Positions 35,977-44,253 of a stretch of DNA of 64,000 nt are shown here, one piece after another. The stretch covers positions 81,919 to 145,918 of the forward strand of contig NBOG01000011.1 of assembly GCA_002104535.1 (NCBI GenBank), in the 5' to 3' direction. Within the stretch, counting starts at the first letter, position 1. Each line of letters starts with the position of its first letter. Under the pieces are notes generated by a model. The model was not told the DNA's origin and did no database searches. It worked only from the letters and a program-made list of their open reading frames with translations. This stretch comes from Cognaticolwellia sediminilitoris. Lineage in GTDB: Bacteria > Pseudomonadota > Gammaproteobacteria > Enterobacterales > Alteromonadaceae. A program made the position numbers and the translations under genes.

Positions 35977-36045
35977 AAGCTTTACGAGAATTGGGAATCG
36001 AACGACTAAACATTTATCGGATTAAAGATGTTTTCAGATAAGCAT

Positions 36046-36591
36046 TTAATCGTTTAATAGCTTAATGATATTTTCTCTTGATTTACTCGCGTAAGTGTCT
36101 GAGACATTATCACTTATAAATAATGAGGCTTTGACTGCTATACTTTTCAGGGTTTTTATATCTTGTGGCTGCCACTCAGTTTTATCAGCTGTTCGTTCAC
36201 AACAGATGATACCTAATGGATTAAAATCTTTCTTGAACGTTACATCTAACAAGGAGTGAATATTGTGAATATCGAAGTAGCCTTTATTAAAAGACTTAGT
36301 CGTTTCATAATCTCTAGCATCAGAAGCGACTAAAAACTCATTATCTAGTACATGAGCAAAGTATGCTTTATGATTTTTCTCGCTTAAAAGCTCACCTATT
36401 GATTGTTTACCCGTTTCATCGACACACATCAATGAGACCATTTCAGAGTAGTCACTGCAAAATAGCCAAATACCAACACGGTCACAGTCAGGGACAGCTG
36501 ATTTAACCGCCGAGCAGATCTTTAGTAACTTATTTTGTAAAGAAGTCCGAGGGTTACTTAAATAAACAGAAAGATTAGAAAGTACTTCCAT
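36046..36591 (-). CDS. GAF-domain protein
   Basis: Soluble protein of 181 residues made of a single GAF domain (about residues 18-160): D-R-V-G-I-W-L-F...L-M-C-V-D-E, then Y-F-A-H-V-L-D-N...V-A-S-D-A-R and the late L-G-I-I-C-C-E-R-T-A...W-Q-P-Q-D-I. No catalytic domain is attached. It could be a small-ligand sensor that works with a partner in trans. An isolated gene; a short perfect inverted repeat (36694-36720) lies upstream of its start. Confidence 0.82.
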   Translation of the reverse strand: MEVLSNLSVYLSNPRTSLQNKLLKICSAVKSAVPDCDRVGIWLFCSDYSEMVSLMCVDETGKQSIGELLSEKNHKAYFAHVLDNEFLVASDARDYETTKSFNKGYFDIHNIHSLLDVTFKKDFNPLGIICCERTADKTEWQPQDIKTLKSIAVKASLFISDNVSDTYASKSRENIIKLLND

Positions 36592-36693
36592 AAGCGCAAT
36601 AGTATAGAGTTATGTGTAGAACTATTATACACAGTTTATTTTTTCTGTAATCTTAATTTTAAAACGCTATATTTTACCGGCAATGGCGCAGTG

Positions 36694-36720
36694 ATCAATA
36701 GGAATAGGATACCTATTGAT
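36694..36720. repeat. Inverted repeat upstream of GAF gene
   Basis: Perfect 9-bp arms ATCAATAGG / CCTATTGAT separated by nine bases, about 100 bases before the GAF gene start and about 90 beyond the DUF1311 stop. It could be an operator for the GAF gene or a remnant of a terminator; there is no U tract. Confidence 0.4.
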
Positions 36721-36803
36721 TTATTGTATGGGCGAATCGTTCAAAAACATCGAATACTATTAAGTTATTTATAGCAAAAACACATAAATGTATTGAGGAT
36801 GGC

Positions 36804-37208
36804 TTACTTATTGAGGTTGGCTAACTCATCAATTCTGTATTGAGTTAAGATAATAAAGCACTTTTTGAATACGGTAGCCGCGCTAGGGTCAGGAACAACA
36901 ACTATATACTGCCAACGACAAGAGTTTTCACGATAATTAGTGAAATTCTTTTGCGAGCGTTTAAATAAATCTAGCGCCGTTCTCCGACCAGTATTCGCCG
37001 CTAAATTGTCTAATATAAACGTTTGATTATTGACCCAAGTTTGCAATTCTTTTTCTTTGTGCGCTTTAACCCCGTCTAGACATCGTGATACATCAACAAT
37101 TGTTTTCATTTTTTCTTGGCAAGTTTTAATCGATTCTTTTGCCATTACGGCATTAGAAACTAATAAAGTGCTTGCTAATATTAACGTGCTCAATGTCTTT
37201 GTTATCAT
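36804..37208 (-). CDS. DUF1311/LprI-N-like secreted protein
   Basis: Protein of 134 residues with a signal peptide (about residues 1-23, ...V-S-N-A-V-M-A). The mature part has four cysteines (C30, C43, C97, C116), a likely pair of disulfides, and the family-like C-L-D...R-E-N-S-C-R-W-Q-Y. This fits the DUF1311 family related to the LprI lysozyme-inhibitor N-domain. Periplasmic location is predicted; the function is uncertain. It follows the YciI gene by 21 bases on the same strand. Confidence 0.72.
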   Translation of the reverse strand: MITKTLSTLILASTLLVSNAVMAKESIKTCQEKMKTIVDVSRCLDGVKAHKEKELQTWVNNQTFILDNLAANTGRRTALDLFKRSQKNFTNYRENSCRWQYIVVVPDPSAATVFKKCFIILTQYRIDELANLNK

Positions 37209-37229
37209 AACGTAGATTAAAACTTATCC

Positions 37230-37532
37230 TTATGCGGGCAGTACTTTTTTATAGGGTTTAACGGTAACTTTTTTATAAACACCTGCTGCGATGTATGGGT
37301 CTTCATCAGCCCATTGTTGTGCGTCTGTTAGGCTATTAAATTCTGCAACTATTAGTGAGCCAGTAAAGCCTGCATCACCTGGATTTTCACTATCAATGGC
37401 AGGACAGGGACCTGCAACCAGCAACTTCCCTTGAGCTTGTAATTCACGCAATCTAGCAAGGTGATTTTCACGAACACTCATGCGCAGCGCTAAACTATTT
37501 TCAATATCTTCACTATAGATAAGATAAAACAT
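37230..37532 (-). CDS. yciI: YciI-family protein
   Basis: Small dimeric alpha/beta protein of 100 residues: M-F-Y-L-I-Y-S-E-D...[24 protein letters not shown], then [10 protein letters not shown]. The conserved His/Asp and D-P motifs of the family are present. Its biochemical activity is not firmly known. It follows the yciB gene on the same strand, an arrangement seen in many gammaproteobacteria. Confidence 0.92.
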   Translation of the reverse strand: MFYLIYSEDIENSLALRMSVRENHLARLRELQAQGKLLVAGPCPAIDSENPGDAGFTGSLIVAEFNSLTDAQQWADEDPYIAAGVYKKVTVKPYKKVLPA

Positions 37533-37583
37533 TTTGCATCCAAATTTAAAATTTAGTTAATAGAGGAAGAACATGTTTTCATG

Positions 37584-38132
37584 CTACTTCTCATGTTCTT
37601 TTTCATCTTCAGGCATATATTTGTACAAAGACATTACCGAGCCAATGGCAAATATGAAGGTCATAGCGGTTAAACCAAATACTTTGAAGTTTACCCATGC
37701 CTCAAGACTATAATTAAACGCAATGTACCAATTAAGGAAGCCACATAGCGCGAAAAATGCTGCCCAAGCAAGGTTCAAATTATTCCAAATATTTTCTGGC
37801 AAGGTGAGTGCTTCACCCAAAAATTCTTTCATTATGTTTTTGTTAAATATTTTCTGACTAACAATTAAAGCAATGGCGAAAATTCCTTGAATAATTGTCA
37901 CTTTCCACTTCAAAAAAGTATCGTCATGCATGTAGATTGTAAGACCACCAAAAACGGCTATTAAACCGAAAAAAATCAGATTTCGTTTAGGAACAGGTTG
38001 TTTTTTTATTAAAAAATAGGCAATTTGAATGGCAGAGGCAACGATGAGAGAACCAGTAGCCCAGTAAATATCAGCAAATTTATAAAAAACAAAGAAAATA
38101 ACTAACGGTATATATTCTAAAAAAGCGTGCAT
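37584..38132 (-). CDS. yciB: YciB-like inner-membrane septation protein A
   Basis: Integral membrane protein of 182 residues with five predicted helices (about 8-25, 30-45, 52-68, 73-92 and 118-170 as two). It shows the family sequence Y-I-P-L-V-I-F-F-V-F-Y-K-F-A-D-I-Y-W-A-T-G near the N-terminus and W-A-A-F-F-A-L-C-G-F-L-N-W-Y near 125-138. In E. coli YciB acts with YciC in envelope maintenance. The highly charged tail ends E-D-E-K-E-H-E-K. Confidence 0.92.
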   Translation of the reverse strand: MHAFLEYIPLVIFFVFYKFADIYWATGSLIVASAIQIAYFLIKKQPVPKRNLIFFGLIAVFGGLTIYMHDDTFLKWKVTIIQGIFAIALIVSQKIFNKNIMKEFLGEALTLPENIWNNLNLAWAAFFALCGFLNWYIAFNYSLEAWVNFKVFGLTAMTFIFAIGSVMSLYKYMPEDEKEHEK

Positions 38133-38222
38133 AAACTCGGTATCTAAATTTATTATAAGTTGATTCTATCCAAAGCTAAGCCATACGCCAAACTATTTAA
38201 CCAAGTAAAGTGTAATTGATTA

Positions 38223-38263
38223 TATAAACCGAAGTTAGATAAGCGCTGTAACTTCGGTTTATA
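38223..38263 (-). terminator. Terminator after the M24 peptidase gene
   Basis: Long perfect stem TATAAACCGAAGTTA / TAACTTCGGTTTATA with an 11-base loop, just beyond the stop of the M24 peptidase gene. The minus-strand tail is TTTATATAATC. Confidence 0.7.
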
Positions 38264-38290
38264 CTAGTCTTAAAGCTTAATTAATATTTA

Positions 38291-39517
38291 TTAGCTACTC
38301 ATCTGTTGATAACCGAAAGGATCGTCAATGGAAAATGACGGTTGTGTAAACCACTTAGGGCCAAACTCAGTCATGTAAAAGTGATCTTCTAAGCGAACAC
38401 CAAATTCATTAGGTAAGACCAACATAGGTTCATTGGAGAAACACATACCTACCGCTAAAGGTGTTTGGTCACCGCGTTGTAAATATGGCCATTCATGGAT
38501 ATCTAAACCAATACCATGACCTGTTCTGTGAGGGCAGCCAGGTGTTTCATAATCTGGCCCCATATTTTGGCTAGCAATGTAGCTTCTAGCGGCCACATCA
38601 ACTTCACCGCAAGGTACGCCAATTTTAGCTGCATCGAAGGCTGCTTTTTGTGCCATTTTTTCTACTAGCCACATTTCACTTTGACGTTGATTAGCCTTAC
38701 CAAAAACGTAAGTACGAGTAATGTCAGAGTTATACCCCTCAACTTGACAGCCAGTGTCAATTAACACCATGTCATTTTTTTCTAGCGTTTTAGGAGATTT
38801 AACACCATGTGGATAGGAGGTATCTTCACCAAAAAGCACTATACAAAAATACGAGCCTGCTGGAGCACCAACTTTACGATGAGCTTGATCTATAAAATGT
38901 GTTACTTCTTGTGTTGAAATACCCACTTTAAGAATCCGTGCCGCTGCTTTGTGCACCTCGATAGTCATATCTTTAGCCTGTTGCAATAGTGCAATTTCAG
39001 TGGCTGATTTTTGCATACGACAACCCGCAGTAACTGGCTTTGCGTCGATTAGTTCGAACGCTGGTGCGGCTTTTTTGATGCCATCAGCAATAAAAAAATC
39101 TGTTGATTCATCAATGGCTAGTTGGCCCGAGTGTATATTGAGTTCTGCCAATGTTTGTTTAACTAGTTGATAAGGGCTTTCATGTTCTTGCCAGCCTTTA
39201 ATCTCGCCCTTAATTGTCATAAATTGTTTTAAGGTACTCACTTCAAAGTGCGGAGTTATATATTTAATATCACCTTGTTGAGGAATAATAGCGCCAACCA
39301 TACGTTCACTGGCATACCAGCGAGTGCCGGTAAAATAATATAGATTCGTACCTGCATTAATATAGGTCGCTGCAATATTTTCTTCAGTCATTATAGCCTG
39401 AGCTTTTGCGATACGTTGCTGCAATTCAGCTTCCGATATTGCTTGCACGTTTTTGGTCATATTGGCTAGTTTTTCTAATTCTATTTCGGCGGTAGAGCCG
39501 CCAACACCTATAGTCAT
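38291..39517 (-). CDS. M24-family metallopeptidase (Xaa-Pro aminopeptidase/dipeptidase type)
   Basis: Cytoplasmic pita-bread fold peptidase of 408 residues with a creatinase-like N-domain (A-T-Y-I-N-A-G-T-N-L-Y-Y-F-T-G). The metal ligands are all visible: D in L-I-D-T-G-C and D in Y-N-S-D-I-T-R-T, H in G-H-G-I-G-L-D-I-H-E, E in S-N-E-P and E in R-L-E-D-H. It probably cleaves Xaa-Pro bonds at the N-terminus of peptides or dipeptides. The first 20 residues may be an extension, because the second Met (N-M-T-K-N-V) is also a possible start. Confidence 0.9.
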   Translation of the reverse strand: MTIGVGGSTAEIELEKLANMTKNVQAISEAELQQRIAKAQAIMTEENIAATYINAGTNLYYFTGTRWYASERMVGAIIPQQGDIKYITPHFEVSTLKQFMTIKGEIKGWQEHESPYQLVKQTLAELNIHSGQLAIDESTDFFIADGIKKAAPAFELIDAKPVTAGCRMQKSATEIALLQQAKDMTIEVHKAAARILKVGISTQEVTHFIDQAHRKVGAPAGSYFCIVLFGEDTSYPHGVKSPKTLEKNDMVLIDTGCQVEGYNSDITRTYVFGKANQRQSEMWLVEKMAQKAAFDAAKIGVPCGEVDVAARSYIASQNMGPDYETPGCPHRTGHGIGLDIHEWPYLQRGDQTPLAVGMCFSNEPMLVLPNEFGVRLEDHFYMTEFGPKWFTQPSFSIDDPFGYQQMSS

Positions 39518-39845
39518 GCTTGTTCCTTATAAAACTTTAAATACGTAATGATTCATGTATATTTTATACAATTATATTGGCGAAGTATTGATTTAAATTA
39601 CCTTAAATAGATGTTTTGGACTAAGCAAAAATATCTTTAGCGCTTAGTAGCTACTGTTTTAATAAAATTAAAACTTCACAATGAAAATCGGGAGTATCAG
39701 TCTGTAAATTAAAGTGAATATATCGTCATTAGCAAGAGTTATCATGTTCGACTAATTCATTTTTAGTATTTATTTCAATGTTGATAGGGCATTATTATCT
39801 AGCTCATAAATAGAATACTTATATTAATATCAATGGATAAAATTA
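39518..39845. other. Gene-free divergent region, M24 peptidase / hydrolase
   Basis: About 330 bases, AT-rich. No ORF, clear palindrome or RNA structure was recognised; promoters for the divergent neighbours are expected. Confidence 0.35.
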
Positions 39846-40988
39846 ATGGATTTTTTAAAGTATATATTAACGATTACTTTCAGTTTCTGCTTAGTTAGTT
39901 ACGCTGTTGAAAGTAACAATTTTAATCTAAATAAAATTCAATATGTTTGCCCACCTTGTCCTCATGTGAGCGACATTCTAACGACTAAGAGGTATGAGCA
40001 TGATGGTCAGTGTTTAGTCTGTGGCATGAACCTTATTGAATTAAACGATCAAAGTATGGTGAGTAACGCTAAAGGTGAAGATATTAGCCTAGCTGCTATA
40101 AACCTTCATGTAGGCTCGGGCAATTTTAACTTTATAACCACTAAAGGCATTAACATTGCCATTTTTTATTATAAGCCCAAAGCATTTGGACCGGGTTCAA
40201 AAATTTTACTCGTTATTCCAGGAGCTGGAAGAGGAGCTTGGGAGTATCGAGATTATTGGCGAGAAAACGCAGAGAAATACAATGTGCTGATTTTATCTCC
40301 CTCTTATAGTGAAAAAGATTATGACTACGCGGCTTATCATTTAGGTGGCATATTAAGTGGCTTAACATTTACCAATTTTACCACCAAAACACATCAAGGT
40401 CGGGTGAATAAATATTTTATAGACGATGATGACTTGCTTAAAGGCGAAGCAGTTAAAGCCGCTGGGTGGCTGTTTAATGATTTTGATCGTATTTTTGATC
40501 TTGCCGTCAAAGCAACCCACTCAAATATGAAAACGTATGACTTATTTGGGCATTCAGCAGGGGGGCAAATAATCTCTAGAATGGCAATATTTAAACCGGC
40601 TTCTAAAGCTCATAGAATGATAGCGGCAAACGCAGGCTCCTACACTTTACCTATTACAGATGTAAATTTCCCTCTGGGTTTGAAAAATACAGAGTTTTCA
40701 GAAAACGCTTTCAAGCAAGTGTATTCAACTAAGTTAACTATACTGGTTGGCGAATTAGATAATGACCAAGAAACTAAAGGTACGTTACTGCACACGCCAC
40801 AACTAGATAAACAGGGATTAGGGCGCTTATCGCGAGCAAAAACCTTCTTTTCTGTGGCAAAAAAAGAGGCTCAGCTATTAAATGTGAAATTTAATTGGCA
40901 AGTTAACATTGCAAAAGATATTGGTCATGAAGCAAAAGCAATGTCTGATGTGGCAGCTAAATTACTTTATGATGATACGGAAATATAG
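39846..40988 (+). CDS. Exported alpha/beta hydrolase with N-terminal heavy-metal-binding (CxxC...CxxCGM) domain
   Basis: Protein of 380 residues. The signal peptide ends near residue 20. A short cysteine domain follows, C35-P-P-C38-P-H and C56-L-V-C59-G-M61-N-L, which resembles the heavy-metal-binding domain found in copper/cation efflux proteins, but with C-P-P-C in place of C-P-M-H. The rest is an alpha/beta hydrolase: I-L-L-V-I-P-G-A-G-R-G oxyanion region near residue 122, nucleophile S237 in F-G-H-S-A-G-G, and a late catalytic His in I-G-H-E-A. It is probably a periplasmic or surface esterase whose metal domain tunes or anchors it. A small DoxX-like gene follows after 74 bases. Confidence 0.8.
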   Translation: MDFLKYILTITFSFCLVSYAVESNNFNLNKIQYVCPPCPHVSDILTTKRYEHDGQCLVCGMNLIELNDQSMVSNAKGEDISLAAINLHVGSGNFNFITTKGINIAIFYYKPKAFGPGSKILLVIPGAGRGAWEYRDYWRENAEKYNVLILSPSYSEKDYDYAAYHLGGILSGLTFTNFTTKTHQGRVNKYFIDDDDLLKGEAVKAAGWLFNDFDRIFDLAVKATHSNMKTYDLFGHSAGGQIISRMAIFKPASKAHRMIAANAGSYTLPITDVNFPLGLKNTEFSENAFKQVYSTKLTILVGELDNDQETKGTLLHTPQLDKQGLGRLSRAKTFFSVAKKEAQLLNVKFNWQVNIAKDIGHEAKAMSDVAAKLLYDDTEI

Positions 40989-41062
40989 CCTACTATTTAT
41001 TGATGCTGATAATTATATAAAGCTATCTTGAGTTAATACTTTAAATAAATACAGGAATAAAA

Positions 41063-41431
41063 ATGAAAATAATGCTTAACGTTCTGATGCTTATAATTGT
41101 CTTACTCAGTTTTGCTGCAGGTTTCGCTAAAGTCAGTCACAGTGCTCAGGAAGTAGAGTTTCTGCAAAGCTTCGGATTTAATAATCTAGCGATTTCACTT
41201 TATGGCATATTACAAATTTTGTCAGCATTAATACTCGCTGTTGGCGCGGTTTTTAGTATTAGAGGCGCAAGGCCATTTGGTGCATCTGCTGTTGCACTTT
41301 GTTTCTTAGTTTCAAGTGTATTAATTTTTATCAGTGGGGCTTTTGTCTTTGCTTTGTTATCGCTGATCCCGGTTGTTTTATCAATAGTACTTATCAAGCC
41401 GGTAGGGGGATTAAATAACAAAAACACTTAA
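41063..41431 (+). CDS. DoxX-like small membrane protein
   Basis: Protein of 122 residues with four hydrophobic helices (about 4-22, 43-62, 71-92, 96-112). The pattern F-A-A-G-F-A-K-V in helix 1 and the helix spacing fit the DoxX-like family. It may be co-transcribed with the preceding metal-domain hydrolase. Function is unknown. Confidence 0.72.
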   Translation: MKIMLNVLMLIIVLLSFAAGFAKVSHSAQEVEFLQSFGFNNLAISLYGILQILSALILAVGAVFSIRGARPFGASAVALCFLVSSVLIFISGAFVFALLSLIPVVLSIVLIKPVGGLNNKNT

Positions 41432-41475
41432 AGATTGAAAAAGGGTGAAGGGTAAAATAAAGTGAAATGCTGCAA

Positions 41476-41509
41476 GTTAATTCGGCTAGTTTTTAATAGT
41501 CGAATTAAC
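41476..41509. terminator. Hairpin between DoxX-like gene and CNNM-like gene
   Basis: A 13-bp stem GTTAATTCGGCTA / TAGTCGAATTAAC (one G-U pair) between convergent genes. The U tract is poor, so termination efficiency is uncertain. Confidence 0.55.
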
Positions 41510-41530
41510 TCACAATATAAAGCTAAACTA

Positions 41531-42577
41531 TTATTCAGAGGTCTTACTGGTATCAACCATCGGAGGTAGCATACCTTTAAGTAAGCGACCAAAAATATCA
41601 GCTCCTGTGATAATCCGCTTTGTCTCTCCCCATATTAGCAATACATCATGTTCAATGACGCCGTCAAAGTTCTTATCGATAGAAGTATTAACTTTCATTT
41701 TTAAAATCGCTTCGTTCAACGACGTTGTTTCATCGGAGATAACAACAGGGCGATGGCAAAAATTGTACGGGTCAAATTCTTCAGTTTGAAATAATGCGCT
41801 ACGTAAAAAGCCATCCGCATCTATCACCAATAATGGTTTACCTTCTAAATTTGTTAACACTACCCAACTATAACCTGAATGATTTAGCATGGTTAGAAAT
41901 GGATCGTTCGGCCCTGAATAGCTATCAGGCAGAATCGGTAAATCGAGTTTCGTAGGTAAGGCAATAATTGATTTAGGGTCAATGACTTCACCTTCTTCGG
42001 TAACTTTTATTTCATCTAATGCGAAAAAGTTAAGAGCACCAATTCCTTCAACATGGTTTAAATCAGCTTCTTCTGCGCTAATGTGTTCTTTAATAATGTT
42101 ACCTAATTCACTTTCAGCTAAGTAGGTAATACCTTCTTTACCTAACCAGGCGTCGAGGATGATAGCGCTTGGTCGCGTAACAGGATAAAGAATAAATTGA
42201 TAGAAGCGAATAACCGGTGCAAGCATACTGCCCATTTTTAAGGCATTACGAGAAAAGTAAGCTTGCGGTGTAATTTCACCAACTACAGTAATAACAATGG
42301 TTGAAAACAAAAATGCGCCAACACCTGCAAGTACTGAATCAGAGAGCATGGTCAATAAAACATTGATACCGACATTACCCCATAAAATAGTCGCTAATAA
42401 AAAATTAGAGTCATTTCTCAGTTTAAGTACGGTTATTGCGGCTTTATTACCTTTATTTGCTTCAACTTCTAATTGCAGTCTACTGGGTGAAAAAAAAGCT
42501 AAATTTAAACCTGAAAAAATTGCCGATTGTGAAATACAAAATACAATAGCAATCCAGGTGATAGTTTCTACGGGCAT
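41531..42577 (-). CDS. CNNM/CorB-like membrane protein (DUF21 + CBS)
   Basis: Protein of 348 residues with a DUF21 (CNNM) transmembrane domain, about residues 1-150, including F-S-G-L-N-L-A-F-F-S-P-S-R-L near 22-35 and G-E-I-T-P-Q-A-Y-F near 98-106. A CBS-pair region lies at about 190-335 (L-P-T-K-L-D-L-P-I, V-L-T-N-L-E-G-K-P-L-L-V-I). CNNM/CorB proteins transport or sense Mg2+. No C-terminal CorC/HlyC domain is present. It is the second gene of an operon with mgtE, 23 bases apart, and both neighbour a divergent corA, so all three deal with divalent cations. Confidence 0.86.
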   Translation of the reverse strand: MPVETITWIAIVFCISQSAIFSGLNLAFFSPSRLQLEVEANKGNKAAITVLKLRNDSNFLLATILWGNVGINVLLTMLSDSVLAGVGAFLFSTIVITVVGEITPQAYFSRNALKMGSMLAPVIRFYQFILYPVTRPSAIILDAWLGKEGITYLAESELGNIIKEHISAEEADLNHVEGIGALNFFALDEIKVTEEGEVIDPKSIIALPTKLDLPILPDSYSGPNDPFLTMLNHSGYSWVVLTNLEGKPLLVIDADGFLRSALFQTEEFDPYNFCHRPVVISDETTSLNEAILKMKVNTSIDKNFDGVIEHDVLLIWGETKRIITGADIFGRLLKGMLPPMVDTSKTSE

Positions 42578-42600
42578 TACTTAATTCCTCTATTCTCTTC

Positions 42601-43953
42601 TTAAAGTAGCAACATGCTGCCTAAACCTAAAAACACAACGAAGCCAACAATGTCGGTCACTGTGGTTAAAATAACCGCGCCAGATAAAGCAGGGTCGATA
42701 TTTAATTTGTTTAATAAAGCGGGGATCATAACGCCAGAAGCTGCAGCAGTTAGTAAATTCAGCAATATCGCCAGAGCAATTACAAAACTTAGCACTAAGC
42801 TATCAAACCAAAGGAAGGTTATTGCGCCGATTACCAATGACCATATTATGCCGTTCAGCGCACCAACTTTTAATTCTTTTTGCAGTAGAACTTTCCTGTT
42901 TTGATCGGTTATTTGACCTAATGCCATACCTCTGACAATAACGGTTAAGGTTTGACTACCTGAAACCCCTCCCATCGATGCAACCACTGGCATTAAAACT
43001 GCTAAAGCAACGACTTGTTGAAGGGTGACTTCAAAAAAACCGATGAACCAAGAGGCCAAAAATGCGGTTAATAAATTAATACCTAGCCAAATTCCACGGT
43101 TTTTCGCACTGGTGCGAACACTGGAAAATAAATCTTCCTCGGAGCTTAAACCCGCGGCAGTGGTTATTTGCTCTGCTTGTGACTCTTGTTTAACTTCGTA
43201 AGCTGTTGCGATAGTGAAACGACCTAAAAAGTGTTCGTTTTCGTCGACAACAGGTAGTGACATTTTTCCGGACAATATCACCGCTTCAGCTGCTACGGTT
43301 AATTCTTCATTAGCATTAAGGCGTGGCATATCATCAGAGAATAGCGTTTTTAATGTGCTCTCTGCGTCGTCTTGAATTAGGGTGTTAACAGCAACAATCC
43401 CTGTAAGCACGCCTTCTTTATTGACCGCATAGAAATCTTCGGTATAGGGCGCAAGACCTTTATGCAACAATAACTGCGCACTGGTTATTTTTAATTTTTC
43501 AGAAATGCGGACATAATTATAGTCGAGCCAGTGACCGACTTCGTCAACACTAAACTGCTGAGCTTGTTGATAGAGTTTACGCTGAGAGTCGTCTAAATTC
43601 TTGATGGCAAACTTTAATAATCTACTTGGTATTTCTTCCGCAATTTCAAGAACTTCATCAACATCTAATTGAGCGAGCAACTCGAAGCATTCATCATCAC
43701 TTAACGCTTCAATTAAGCTGGCTCTGGTTGCTTGTCCCATATCAACAAAAGCGGCTCTTTGCATCGCTTCTGGATAAGTAGACCATACGGTTAAGCGCTT
43801 ATCTTGTGGCAGCGCTTCAATTAACAGTGAAAATTGCTCTTCAGCTAATGTTTCATTAGCCGCGAGCATTATTTCTGCAATTTCTTGCTTATGCTCGGCG
43901 ATAAGAATATCGTCAATAACTAAGGATAAATTTTCTATGGCATTTTCTAACAT
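42601..43953 (-). CDS. mgtE: MgtE-family magnesium transporter
   Basis: Mg2+ channel of 450 residues: N-domain with helical repeats (about 1-125), two CBS domains (about 130-255), a plug helix and five transmembrane helices (about 280-450). Signatures include P-V-V-A-S-M-G-G-V-S-G-S-Q-T-L-T near 325 and the final D-I-V-G-F helix. The CBS region senses cytoplasmic Mg2+ and closes the pore. It leads the operon with the CNNM-like gene and diverges from corA. Upstream lies the repeat and hairpin region described separately. Confidence 0.92.
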   Translation of the reverse strand: MLENAIENLSLVIDDILIAEHKQEIAEIMLAANETLAEEQFSLLIEALPQDKRLTVWSTYPEAMQRAAFVDMGQATRASLIEALSDDECFELLAQLDVDEVLEIAEEIPSRLLKFAIKNLDDSQRKLYQQAQQFSVDEVGHWLDYNYVRISEKLKITSAQLLLHKGLAPYTEDFYAVNKEGVLTGIVAVNTLIQDDAESTLKTLFSDDMPRLNANEELTVAAEAVILSGKMSLPVVDENEHFLGRFTIATAYEVKQESQAEQITTAAGLSSEEDLFSSVRTSAKNRGIWLGINLLTAFLASWFIGFFEVTLQQVVALAVLMPVVASMGGVSGSQTLTVIVRGMALGQITDQNRKVLLQKELKVGALNGIIWSLVIGAITFLWFDSLVLSFVIALAILLNLLTAAASGVMIPALLNKLNIDPALSGAVILTTVTDIVGFVVFLGLGSMLLL

Positions 43954-44069
43954 TCATTTATCCTTAAAACATTGAGATAACGGACTATTACCTTGTTTTA
44001 GGTAACAGTAAATGATTTATTCAACTAAACTTTTACAAGTATAAACTGAATCTCTAAATTGGCATTACA

Positions 44070-44101
44070 AATGCATTGTATTACCAATGAATTGTATTAC
44101 A
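44070..44101. repeat. Tandem 16-bp direct repeat in mgtE/corA promoter region
   Basis: AATGCATTGTATTACC followed directly by AATGAATTGTATTACA, 14 of 16 bases identical. The period (about one and a half helical turns) and location suggest a regulator binding site. Confidence 0.5.
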
Positions 44102-44109
44102 ATCGAGTG

Positions 44110-44151
44110 AAAAATAGTTAGCTTTAATATCAATTCTAGCTAACTATTTTT
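44110..44151 (+). terminator. Terminator-like hairpin in the corA leader (possible attenuator)
   Basis: A 14-bp perfect stem AAAAATAGTTAGCT / AGCTAACTATTTTT with a 14-base loop and a T run, about 100 bases before the corA ATG. No plus-strand gene lies directly upstream (mgtE is divergent), so it does not end a neighbouring gene and may attenuate corA. Confidence 0.6.
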
Positions 44152-44253
44152 TAAGCGTTGGTTGGTGACCGCCTATTTGACATTAAAAATGTAAAGTCAA
44201 AAGGTTAGCAATAATTATTATCCCGTTAAATTCGGGTTTGAAGAGAGTGTCAA

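Larger units (their letters stand above)
43954..44253. other. Divergent regulatory region, mgtE / corA
   Basis: Three hundred bases holding a 16-bp tandem repeat (44070-44101), a terminator-like hairpin (44110-44151) and a small GC hairpin CCCG...CGGG (44223-44237) close to the corA ribosome site. No gene is supported. Confidence 0.6.

Noticed and set aside
37567..37599. AAGAACATG...CATGTTCTT inverted repeat at the yciB 3' end
   Set aside because: Overlaps the coding end and has no U tract on the correct strand; not enough for a terminator call.
42297..42904. Plus-strand ORFs of about 95 codons opposite the CNNM-like and mgtE genes
   Set aside because: Antisense shadows of membrane-protein genes; sequences show the complementary pattern of hydrophobic codons.
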